Assembly: GCA_004335835.1 (NCBI GenBank)
Contig: RWJK01001821.1
Span: 211,082-228,809 of the forward strand
Direction of reading: 5' to 3'
DNA length: 17,728 nt
Source of the DNA: Scenedesmus sp. ARA3
Taxonomy: Eukaryota; Chlorophyta; Chlorophyceae; Sphaeropleales; Scenedesmaceae
Shown here one piece after another: positions 10,901 to 17,728 of this stretch. The translations under genes and the position numbers were made by a program. The notes beneath the pieces are model-generated. The model worked only from the letters and a program-made list of their open reading frames with translations, ran no database searches and was not told where the DNA came from. Each line of letters opens with the position of its first letter. Within the stretch, counting starts at the first letter, position 1.

Positions 10901-13453
10901 CACACAAACATTCAAACTACATGCACACGCCGGCAGTTTGAAGGGCTGCGCATGGGCGCAAATGCCTGCTGTGGAACTCAGCGCAAGCTCAATCCAGGCC
11001 TGCAGCAGCAGACACACAAACATTCGAACTACATGCACACAGGCACACGCCGGCAGTTTGAAGGGCTGCGCATGGGCGCAAATGCCTGCTGTGGAACCCA
11101 GCGCAAGCTCAGTCCAGGCCTGCAGCAGCAGACACACGCGCGCACACACATACACACAGCATCACACACACGAAGGCGATTCTGTTCACAACAGATTCAC
11201 AGAGCTGCAGTCGTGACAAATGGGATGCAAGCTCGCCTGCTACTGGTCACTAGGCGCAGAGGCGGTGGTGTGTGCCGCAACCCAACCAGCATCAGGAGGA
11301 GGCGCATGAGGCATCACATGAGGGGCATGAGGCATCACATGAGGGGCATGAGGCGCATGAGGCATCACATGAGGGGCATGAGGCGCATGAGGCATCACAT
11401 GAGGGGCATGAGGCGCATGAGGCATCACATGAGGGGCGCAGCCTGAGAGTGGCGGCAAGCACCAATACAAAGAGCAGCGGGCAACCTACAACACCAAAAC
11501 CTAGATTTGGCTGCAGAGAACACAGCTCTCACCGCACAGCTCCCCACGAAGTCTCACCTGGAAGTAGCGCACAATGATGATGTGCTGCAGCCTTCTGCGT
11601 TGAAGCACATAACACAACAACAAGCAGCACACCAACAAAGGACGCTGGGTGAGGCTCCAGGCCCCAAATTTGCTCACCTGGAAGTAGCGCACCACGTTGG
11701 GGTGCTGCAGCCTGCTGCATTGAAGCAAATAACACAACAAGCAGCACACACCAACGAAGGACGCTGGGTGAGGCTCCAGGGCCCAAAATTGCTTACCTGG
11801 AAGTAGCGCACCACGTTGGGGTGCTGCAGCCTGCTGCATCGAAGCACGTAACACAACAACAAGCAGCACACACACCAACAAAGGACGCTGGGTGAGGCTC
11901 CAGGGCTCAAAATTGCCCACCTGGAAGTAGCGCACCACGTTGGGGTGCTGCAGCCTGCCATATCGGCACCACAACACCAATACAAGCAGCATACACACCA
12001 AGTATGTTCCATAAAACGCCTTTTGCCTCACCTGGAAGTAGCGCACCACGTTGGGGTGCTGCAGTCTGCTGAGTGTGGCCACCTCGCGCAGGATGCGCGC
12101 ATAGCTGCCGCTGCCGCCGCCAGGCTGTAACTTGATCTTCTTGACTGCGTACTTGCGCCCGTCAAGCCTGCACAGGGCATAACAGCGCAGCGCAGCAAGT
12201 GCAGCAGCCCCCATGCGCAAAGCACGCTGAAAATGAGGTGTGAAACTGGGTGAGAGGTGTGGTGGGGCATGGTCATGCAGGGCTGAGCGTACGTATGGAC
12301 TGCATACTTGCGCCCGTCAAGCCTGCACAAGGCACAACAGCGCAGCACCCCTCACGCATGTTCAGGCACGGTTGGGCGTACAACTTCACCAAGATGCACA
12401 TACAGGTTGAGAGTGTCAGGAGGTTATGCAGATGCTGGGTTTTGCAACACGTAATTCCCAGCACACAAACGAACACGCGCAGGGCAAACAGCAGCACCGG
12501 CATTGCATCCATGTAGCCCTGCGCGCGTCGCACAATCAAAGATAAAAGCATGCATCAGGCGCGGCAGTACCGTCAAGAAACCATCAACCACCGCACCTGT
12601 TAATCGCTGCCACCACAACCCCAAAGCCGCCTCGCCCCAAAGGGTTGAGCTCTTGAAAGTCGCTGCGGTACCGCGACAGCGCCGCCTGCCCTGCTGCTGC
12701 TGCTGCTGGCCCAGCTGCTGTGGCAGCAGCAGCACCTGGCGTGCCTGCTGCACCCCCTGTTGGGTTCTCCGTACGCACTGGGGTCACTGCTGGTGTCGCG
12801 GCAGCAGCAGCAGCAGCAGCGGCGGCGGCGGCTTCGGCTGCTGCTACTTGTGCCTGCCTGTCCCAAAACAGCTGCAGCAGCTGGTCTGGTGAGGCCTTGG
12901 GCAGCACCTCAGGCTTGCAGCACTCCTGGATCTCCTGCAGGTGCAGCAGCAGCAGCAGCAACAGTTACAAACTGCCAGCTGATAGCCCTGAGGCCGTGCT
13001 GTATACTGCAGGTCTGCTGAACACCTGGCCACAAGCACAAGCAATCACACGGAGCACACATCTTCTGTGTGCCTGCAACCCCAATGCCAGCTCCGTGCCT
13101 TGCCCGGCTTGTGCGTCAGTAGCCCCTGAGCGAGCTACACAAACACAGCAGGCAACAAGCAACAAGCACAACTCCCATGCAAACTCAAGCAGCACCCAGC
13201 ACACCTTCTGGGACAGGCGCAGGAAGGCTCTGTCAAGGGGTGGTTGTAACGTTAACTCAACAAGCAGAGCCGCAGCATCACCACATGAGTGCACACTCAC
13301 CTTTTGGAACAGGCGCAGGAAGGCCCTGTCAAACAGCTCAGGCCGCTGCGGCAGCTGCTGCAGCAGCCAGTGCACCCACTTTGGCAGCAGCCCAGCCTGC
13401 CTCAAATGGCTGGCCAGCAGCGGCAAGCTGGCAGGCGGCAGCACACCCTTGGC

Positions 13454-13484
<31 letters not shown>

Positions 13485-16461
13485 ACTAGCGTGCTACTGC
13501 CGCCAGCCGCACCGTTGCTTGCAGCCGCGCCGCCGGCTGCGCTGCTGCCGGCTTCAGCTGCTGCTGCGGTGCCGCTGCTGCTGCTGGCGGCTGAGCCAGC
13601 AGATCCTGCAGCAAGCATGAGCAGGTATCCCAGCAGCAGCTGGCTCCGCAGGCTCACTCCCTCCTCCTCAGGTGCATCTATGTCACTCGTGCTGCCGCCA
13701 GCGCTGCTGCTGCTGCTGGACTCTGAGCCTGAGTCGCTGCCAGAGTCACCAGCAGCTGCTGCTGCTGTATCAGACTGATCAGAGTCAGACATGCAGCTCT
13801 TAAACACCTCCCCTTCACCAGCAGCAGCAGCGGCAGCAGTAGCAGCATGTGCTGCGCCACGCGCATGCCTCCTGGATTGGCTTTGCTGCTTGCTGCTGCT
13901 GCTGCTGCTGGTGGGCTCGCCATCACTGTCGCTGTTCAGGTGCTGGTACGTCTTGCTGTCAAAATCACCAAACACTAAGGAGCCTATGCGCCCAGCAGGT
14001 GGGCCAGCAACAGCAGCAGCAGCAGCAGAGGACACACCGGGCACCGCTGGCGCTCCAGGTCCTGCTGTTGCTCCCGCAGATTGTGCACCCTGCCCTGCTG
14101 CATCTGCTGTTGCTAAGTGCTGCTGCTGCTGCTCCAGCTGTTTGCTTCTGTGTTTGTGGCGGTGCTTTCTGCTGCCTTTGCTGCCGCTTCTGCTGCTGTT
14201 GAGCAGCTCCTGCAGGCCCCTTGGCAGGTTGGAGAAGCTGCAGCTGTGCCTGTGCGACAGCAGCAGCTGATGCAGCTTCTTCTGCTGCTGCCCAGCAGCC
14301 TGCTGTTGCTGCTGATCCTGTGCTAGCAGCTGCTGCTGCTGCTGCTGCTGTGCAGGCTGAGCTGCCTGCTGATCTACTGGCTGCTGTGCAGATGGGTTGC
14401 CAGGGAGCTGCTGCTGCCTCTGCTGTACGCCTGCACCTCGCGCCCCTGCTGCTGCTGCTGCTGCCTTCACTGTAGGTGATTGCGCACCCACCAGAGCATT
14501 GCTGCCAGCTGCTGCTGCTGCTGCTGCGCCAGGCTGCCCTTTCTGTGGCGTCTCTGGCCTAGGCAGCCGCGGACTCTTCCCAGCAGCCGCCGCCGCTGCT
14601 GCTGCTGCTGCTGCTGCTGCCGCTGCTGCTGCTGCTCTGTCCATGTAAGAAGGTGTCTTGGGTGATGCTGAGGGCATCTCTGGCGAGAGAGCGCTGTGCA
14701 CCCTACCCAGCCGCGAGGTGGGCTCAGGGCTTTGATCTGCACGGGCAGCTGCTTTGGGGTTGAACCTGCGGCCCTTTGCAGGATGAGGCGCGTGGGGTGT
14801 GGCCAGATTCGGCAAAGCGAAGGACGGCTCGCCTGGCGGCAAAGGCAGCAGCAGCAGTAGCAGCAGCAGCGCAAGTAAGTGAATGTGCAAGCAGGTAAGG
14901 AGCACGGCAGGTGCCAAGCTGCTCAGTTGGCGGCAAATTGGTGATGGAAGGATGCAGTTGCACACCATGCGTCTGCCATCGCCCCCTCTGGGACTGCTGC
15001 GTGTATCTGCTAATGCAGGTCACGCCGTTCAGGACAGTGCGCAGGTGCTGTGCTCCTGTCTCTTGCCTTGTCTGACTTGCAGGAAGCTGAGCCAGGAAAG
15101 CGTGCGTGATACAACCATACTGCTGCTGTGCTGGCTGGCCATAACATCTGCTGTAATGACTGGCCAAAACATTATAACGACTCAACATAACGCCAAGCAC
15201 CCTGCTGTGCCGGCACTTTGCCGAGCTGCTCACCTTCCTCTGCAAACAGGCCCCCATCAAACATCCACAGGTCCTCCCCTAGCACGTTGCTGCTCAGCCC
15301 ACCACCAGGCCCACCAACCGACACCTCAGCCTCTCGCTCAGCAGCCTGCTGCTGCATGCGCTGCTGCATCTCGTGCCACAAGCTCTGCGCGCCTGCGCCG
15401 TCCTTGCCCGCTGCTGCCGCAGCCGCTGCTGCCTCCAGCTGCTGCTGCTCCTGCAGCGCTGCTGCTGCAGCCGCCTGCTGCGCTGCTTCATTGTGCTCTC
15501 GCAGGAAGTCCTGGCAGAGGTCAACGAGGTTGAAGACACACACCGTGCTCTGCTGTGCAAGGGCTGCTGCTGCCTCCTCCAGTTGTCCTGCAAGCTGCTT
15601 CACATCAGCTGGCGGCAGGCCTGTGGTGTTTGCCAGGCGCAGCTGCAGGGGGGTGGAGGGGTAGCCGGCGGTGTACCTGCGGCAGCAAGGTGTCAGTTGT
15701 GTCGGCTGTCAAAACCTAATACGATCACAGAAGATGCAGCTGGTGGTGTCTGTAGCTACCAGTGCAGGGTTTGGGAGAAACGCTCTCATCAGAAGCATGC
15801 TACAGGTGTAAGAAACACAGCGGAGTGCCAAGCAGTGGGTCTTGAGACACGCAATTGCGTGCAAGTGGCAGCGCTGTGCGCTAGAAAAGCGCAGCTGCAG
15901 GACCCTTGGCGGGTCAAGCACTGCGCAGCCAGGCAGAGCACTACACCCAAAAGCGCTGTTATGTCGGATGGTTGTACAAGCAGCAAGTGCATGTGACGAA
16001 CGGTGCCTGCAGCTTTCAATGGTGGAGCAACAGCACTGCTGCACAACTGCTAGCCTTGCTCTGGTTTAAAAACAGCTGCAGCGGCACAACTTCAAACAAT
16101 TGAAGCGCTGTATTGCACAGGGCGGAATCACTGGCGCCTGTCCCTTGAGATGCAGGTCATCTTGTGCCAAGGCAAAGAGTGCTGCTGCTGCTGCTGCTGC
16201 CCACAACAAACTGCAAGTTGTTGGGTGATAGCCAAGTCGTCCGTACCTGACATTCAGTTCCACCGCAGTATAGTTGTCCTGCTCGGAGGTGTAGGGCACC
16301 ACGCGCAGAGCAAAGCCGAGCCCATCCTGGTGAAGAGTGAAGTCCGATGCGTAGATCGCCTCTAATGCTAAAATCTCCTCAGCTATCTCCTGCCTAGTTA
16401 TGTCGTCTATTGATGATCTCGCTGCTGCTCCCTTTCTCCTCTTCTTCTTTGCTTTCGGCAT
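2930..16461 (-). CDS. GCN2: GCN2-type eIF2-alpha kinase, 16 exons, complete
   Basis: Protein kinase that binds uncharged tRNA through a HisRS-like domain and phosphorylates eIF2-alpha, lowering general translation during amino-acid starvation. Exons on the minus strand: 16461-16247, 15676-15234, 14832-13301, 12934-12597, 12167-12032, 10887-10288, 9935-9813, 9424-9338, 8682-8332, 7933-7779, 7416-6978, 6485-6108, 5748-5289, 4688-4474, 4109-3780, 3541-2930. All introns are GT-AG, and phases agree across every junction. The summed coding length is 6414 nt (2137 residues plus TAG). The start ATG at 16461 opens MPKAKKKRRKG, a basic N-terminus like plant GCN2, directly before the RWD domain. Order: RWD (about 20-155), low-complexity linker, kinase (about 820-1345), HisRS-like (about 1440-1930), anticodon-binding-like, Gly/Ser tail. 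It is much longer than plant GCN2 (about 1250 residues); the excess is Ala/Ser/Gln-rich insertions. Splice sites are inferred from homology and phase, not from transcripts. Confidence 0.93.
4109..4295 (-). repeat. Weak exon-edge echo, start of exon 15
   Basis: About 25 bp spanning the intron 14 acceptor (CAGCAGCACCTGTGCAGGTG on the plus strand at 4101) recurs with small changes near 4269-4292. The copy has lost the AG (CACAA instead of CACAG). This is short and CAG-rich, so it could be coincidence. Confidence 0.4.
4781..4957. mobile_element. Pogo-like MITE in GCN2 intron 13
   Basis: The 24-bp ends are inverted repeats with a single mismatch: left 4781-4804 begins ACAGTAAAACCT and ends AAGTAACGAC; right 4934-4957 is its reverse complement. 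The interior repeats the AAGTAACGACA motif and a GGCTGTCCCCA block and has no ORF. CAGTAAAACCTCG-type ends are characteristic of pogo/Tc1-mariner elements, which duplicate TA on insertion. TA follows the right end, but AA precedes the left CAG, so the target duplication is imperfect. The element is non-autonomous and cannot encode its own transposase. Confidence 0.8.
6549..6584. repeat. (CAG)12 microsatellite in intron 11
   Basis: An uninterrupted AGC/CAG trinucleotide run of about 12 units, 60 bp upstream of the exon 12 acceptor in the direction of transcription (minus strand CTG). Confidence 0.95.
6740..7020 (-). repeat. Exon-edge echo array, end of exon 11 (3 copies)
   Basis: The exon 11 end (LGLSHVALPK plus donor GTGAGG) is present at 6975 (real), 6860 and 6740 on the plus strand, period 115-120 bp. 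The exon-derived 40 bp differ at only a few bases. The intron-derived spacers of CTCCCTCACTC-type sequence and an A7-A8 run are more variable. Confidence 0.9.
7560..7830 (-). repeat. Exon-edge echo, end of exon 10 (2 copies)
   Basis: The exon 10 end (AAHPQVARLI plus donor) at 7776-7812 is repeated at 7645-7681, 131 bp away. The duplication continues into flanking DNA: both copies are followed on the low side by a GCAGCAGCATGCACAC block (near 7567 and 7714). The second donor GTAAAT is out of frame. Confidence 0.88.
7944..7980. repeat. (CAG)12 microsatellite abutting the exon 10 acceptor
   Basis: About 12 perfect CAG units on the plus strand, read as CTG in the transcript. The run ends 10 bp before the exon 10 acceptor and occupies the place where a polypyrimidine tract would be. 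Confidence 0.95.
8923..9390 (-). repeat. Exon-edge echo array, end of exon 8 (5 copies)
   Basis: The end of exon 8 (LAGLAHIHSQ plus donor) is repeated in intron 8. On the plus strand copies start near 8923, 9021, 9115, 9220 and 9335 (real), a period of 94-115 bp. Each carries CACCTGTGAGTGGATGTG or a near variant. None of the four extra donors is in frame with the real one. Confidence 0.9.
9400..9790 (-). repeat. Exon-edge echo array, start of exon 8 (4 copies)
   Basis: The acceptor and first codons of exon 8 (GCAG then GTGCTGGAGGGTGGCGGCAT, VLEGGGMEEA) occur at 9424 (real), 9556, 9683 and, in degraded form, 9777. The 9556 copy has one extra G within its Gly codons. Measured from its acceptor, however, it is 132 bp from the real one and open throughout, so it could add 44 residues. 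Confidence 0.88.
10870..11160 (-). repeat. Exon-edge echo array, start of exon 6 (3 copies)
   Basis: The intron 5 acceptor and the first codons of exon 6 (CTGCAG then GCCTGGACTGAGCT) occur three times. Exon-like starts are at 10887 (real), 10999 and 11119, with 112 and 120 bp spacing. The shared unit includes a GCCGGCAGTTTGAAGGGCTG block and GGCGCAAATGCCTGCTGTGG. Upstream acceptors would be out of frame with exon 6. Confidence 0.88.
11299..11437. repeat. 30-bp minisatellite in intron 5
   Basis: Tandem units built from GGCATGAGGCGCATGAGGCA and TCACATGAGG, about four and a half copies, one of them shortened by 9 bp. The array lies between the exon 6 and exon 5 echo arrays inside intron 5. It encodes nothing in the gene model, although it stays open in several frames because 30 is a multiple of three. 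Confidence 0.92.
11555..12075 (-). repeat. Exon-edge echo array, end of exon 5 (5 copies)
   Basis: The end of exon 5 (LQHPNVVRYFQ plus its GT donor) is repeated four more times in intron 5. On the plus strand copies start near 11555, 11675, 11794, 11918 and 12029 (the real junction), a period of 111-124 bp. Each copy keeps a GT donor: GTGAGG, GTGGGC, GTAAGC, GTGAGC and GTGAGA in transcription order. The spacer between copies is shared too, with an AACACAACAACAAGCAGCAC block. The copies differ by substitutions and indels, so this is not a simple assembly stutter. Confidence 0.9.
12141..12350 (-). repeat. Exon-edge echo, start of exon 5 (2 copies)
   Basis: The acceptor of intron 4 with the first 20-25 bp of exon 5 (LDGRKYAV) is duplicated. 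The real exon start is at 12167 and a copy lies at 12322, 155 bp upstream in transcription. Both keep the TGTGCAG or TTGTGCAG acceptor and the GCGCTG stretch before it. The upstream acceptor would shift the frame. Confidence 0.88.
13203..13335 (-). repeat. Exon-edge echo, end of exon 3 (2 copies)
   Basis: The end of exon 3 (DRAFLRLFQK plus donor GTGAGT at 13300) recurs 96 bp further on as DRAFLRLSQK plus GTGTGC at 13204. The copy is in frame with exon 3 with no stop between, so use of the second donor would add 32 residues. Confidence 0.88.
13301..14832 (-). other. GCN2: GCN2 exon 3: 510-residue low-complexity linker
   Basis: One long exon runs from GEPSFALPNLATPH to LFDRAFLRLFQK (about residues 220-730). 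It holds an Ala run of about 19 residues (near 14640-14584), several Gln blocks, a Lys/Arg/His patch (SRKHRHKHRSK) and acidic Ser-rich stretches with many SDSD-type possible CK2 sites. Fungal and animal GCN2 have a pseudokinase domain at this place; I see none. The final part, SLRSQLLLGYLLMLA and AGLLPKWVHWLLQQLPQ, resembles the helical segment before the kinase in plant GCN2. The DNA is nearly continuous CTG/CAG imperfect repeats, so length polymorphism is likely. Confidence 0.85.
15234..16461 (-). other. GCN2: GCN2 exons 1-2: RWD domain
   Basis: The RWD domain recruits the GCN1 co-activator in yeast and animals. Exon 1 (16461-16247) encodes a basic start and EEILALEAIYASDF, the typical first RWD helix and strand. 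Exon 2 (15676-15234) begins RYTAGYPSTPLQLRL, the YP...P motif shared by RWD and UBC folds, and continues to VCVFNLVDLCQDFLREHN, the closing RWD helix. The split codon across intron 1 (AG|G, Arg) restores VRYTAGYP. After the domain come an Ala/Gln coiled stretch and EDLWMFDGGLFAEE, which may be a short linear motif. Confidence 0.9.
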
Positions 16462-16754
16462 AGCTGTATCGGCTTTGCAGAGTGGCGTGGTCTTGGGGGA
16501 CGATCATTTGGTCAAAACGAGACGAAGGCACTTCCTTTGCGCCAGTGCGTGCCCCACCTGCTACAGCTGTCAACATGAACGTTCCAGGCTCAAGCCCTAG
16601 ATGACAGTCAACACACTTGTTTGCAAAAGGGGCACGACCACGCACACATATGCGGCGGTAATGCACGTTTTACGCCATCTTCAGCGACCATGGTCACGTC
16701 CCAGGAGCCCCAGCTGTGCAAGGCTCCCTGCAACATGCAGCCTGCAAGGTGACC
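16462..16754. other. Short intergenic spacer, tRNase Z 3' end to GCN2 start
   Basis: This 293-bp gap must hold the tRNase Z 3' UTR and the GCN2 promoter and 5' UTR, because both genes are read on the minus strand. I find no TGTAA polyadenylation signal of the chlorophyte type on the minus strand here, no TATA-like box that stands out, and no repeat. Such tight head-to-tail spacing suggests either overlapping transcript ends or a very short promoter. Confidence 0.6.
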
Positions 16755-17728
16755 TCATGCATCAGCAGGGGGTGCCTCATCATCCTGCTGGTATGCTGCC
16801 TCCTCCTCTCTGAACAGCTCGTCCAGCACCGGCAGCGCCTTGGGCAGCCACGCCAGGTCAGCCAGGTTGATGCTCATCAGGTCAAAGCCAACCACGACAG
16901 ACCCAACCGCCACCAGGTCGCTGCCAGCTTCCACACCACCTGCAGCTGCTCGCGGCTGCGTACGTCGAACATGTGTGCTGCGGTTGCCGAAATGCGTGAG
17001 CACTGTGCGATACGCGCCGGCTGCTGCTGCCACACCCAGCGCCTCTGCTGTGGTGCTGTGCTTTTTTTGCGATTGCTGCCTCCTGCAGCTCGTCTTCAAA
17101 TGTTGCCTCATGCACCAGCAGTGTGGCGCCACGCGCAGCATCAATGACAGCCTGGCAGGGCCGCGTGTCGCCTGCAGGAAAACGAGAACAGTGTTCAGCA
17201 TGTGCATGCAGGCATCCTGGGTGCAGAGCTACATAGTGGCAGTGTTGTCAGGGGACATGTGACGCGCCCCCGCTGCAAATGCCATGCAACATCCTCCTGC
17301 CAATTGACCACCCCTCCTGCGAAGGCATGTGCCAGCAGCAGCGCAACCGCAAACAAAAAAAAACAGCAATGTTACAGGCACTGCACGCAACGCACCAGCC
17401 TCAGACTCAGAGAAAAGCCGCTGTCAGCATCCTCTTAGACCCCCAGGCTACCCTACCTGAGAACACAACCTTCCCGCCGTCCTTGCTCTCCAGCCGCAGC
17501 CCAGTACTGTGCGCCACATGCTTCACAGGAAAAGGCTCCAGCACAGACAGCCCGCACACCTCACGCACAGCTTGATACGCTGCCAGTGCAGCAGCAGAAG
17601 CAGGCGGCTCATGCCGCGAGTGCGCAGCAGAAGCGTGCGAGTTGGACAGAAAGCGGAACTGCAGCCCCAGCACCTCTCTGTAGTTGCTCAGCACCCGGAA
17701 CAGCGGCCGGGGACCCATCACCAGCAGC
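16755..17728 (-). CDS. TRZ: Long-form tRNase Z, C-terminal part (partial, one apparent frameshift)
   Basis: Endonuclease that cuts the 3' trailer from precursor tRNAs; a zinc-dependent metallo-beta-lactamase fold enzyme. The 5' part lies beyond the window. Two exons are visible: 17728-17457 and 17171-16755. They are joined by a GT-AG intron (17456-17172, donor GTAGGG) with matching phase 1, giving SGDTRPC across the junction. Family motifs in order are LLVMGPRPLFRVL, the metal-ligand region VVFSGDT, the HEAT motif (VHEATFEDE), HSTTAEAL, LTHF, and the plant-like end GFDLMSINLADLAWLPK. The stop is TGA at 16757-16755. The frame breaks after codons GCA AAA AAA: one extra base within 17061-17068 (A7 then G) must be skipped to reach HSTTAEAL. 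The usual HFSQRY signature reads HFGNRS. No GT lies between HEAT and HST, so an intron cannot repair the frame. It is either a sequencing error in the homopolymer or a decaying gene. Identity is certain; functionality is not. Confidence 0.88.

Larger units (their letters stand above)
7300..12934 (-). other. GCN2: GCN2 exons 4-11: protein kinase domain
   Basis: All catalytic elements are present. The glycine loop GRGGFG (residues 830-835) is in exon 4. In exon 5 are the ATP-binding Lys in YAVKKI (K852) and the alpha-C Glu in RILREV (E871). Exons 6-7 give the family-specific insert after RYFQAW, about 225 residues rich in Ser and Asp/Glu, then YIQMEFCPRTL. Exon 8 gives LAGLAHIHSQ. Exon 9 gives HRDLKPANIF (D1164, N1169), GDFGLAK (D1182), and MTGVCGTGFYISPE, whose T1252 and T1257 match the autophosphorylated activation-loop threonines of GCN2. 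Exon 10 gives VDIFSLGVVVFEMWHPF. Exon 11 closes with KPADRPSARQVL. About 60 Ala/Gly/Ser residues are inserted between DFG and the activation threonines, which is unusual. The kinase should be active. Confidence 0.93.

Noticed and set aside
13440..14640. Long plus-strand ORFs rich in Leu, Ala and Cys opposite exon 3
   Set aside because: They mirror the CTG/CAG repeats of the GCN2 exon on the minus strand, which has homology and phase support.
15168..15195. ATAACGACTCAACATAACG stretch in intron 2 as a second pogo-like element
   Set aside because: Only a weak resemblance to the MITE interior and no inverted partner nearby.
16882..16960. Alternative frame MFDVRSREQLQVVWKL opposite the tRNase Z frame
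   Set aside because: It looks protein-like, but it is flanked by family-matching sequence in another frame (LTHF before, GFDLMSIN after) and matches nothing I know at this position.

Overview
This window reads as nuclear DNA of a eukaryote, most likely a chlorophyte green alga. Chlorophyceae is my best guess and a Scenedesmus-like lineage is possible; no marker in the window proves it. The reasons are many short GT-AG introns, CTG/CAG-rich exons encoding long Ala, Gln and Ser runs, a GCN2 kinase with the plant-type domain layout, and a long-form tRNase Z. Nothing here looks prokaryotic: there are no operons and no convincing long uninterrupted ORFs outside the exons.

Both recognisable genes lie on the minus strand. 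At the right edge (17728 to 16755) are the last two exons of a long-form tRNase Z, the enzyme that trims tRNA 3' ends. Its reading frame is broken by one extra base next to an A7 run, between the HEAT and HST motifs. About 290 bp downstream in the direction of transcription begins a complete GCN2, the eIF2-alpha kinase that senses uncharged tRNA. I resolved it into 16 exons between 16461 and 2930. The 15 splice junctions keep phase throughout and give a predicted protein of 2137 residues: RWD domain, a roughly 500-residue low-complexity linker, protein kinase domain with a large Ser/acidic insert, HisRS-like domain, anticodon-binding-like domain, and a Gly/Ser/Ala-rich tail. The 13.5 kb gene fills three quarters of the window. 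The left 2.9 kb is 3' flanking DNA with a 24-bp minisatellite and no gene I can recognise.

The most striking signal is in the GCN2 introns. At eight exon-intron junctions (ends of exons 3, 5, 8, 10 and 11; starts of exons 5, 6 and 8) the splice site and 20-60 bp of adjoining exon are repeated one to four more times inside the neighbouring intron, with a period of about 95-155 bp. A ninth case, at the start of exon 15, is weak. Intron 5 carries arrays from both its ends plus a third minisatellite and is by far the longest at 1144 bp; introns without arrays or insertions are often near 350-400 bp. Some extra donor or acceptor copies are in frame with no stop between, so they could produce kinase isoforms with added repeats. 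I call these exon-edge echoes and regard them as the best candidate for something undescribed. A 177-bp MITE with pogo-like 24-bp inverted ends sits in intron 13.
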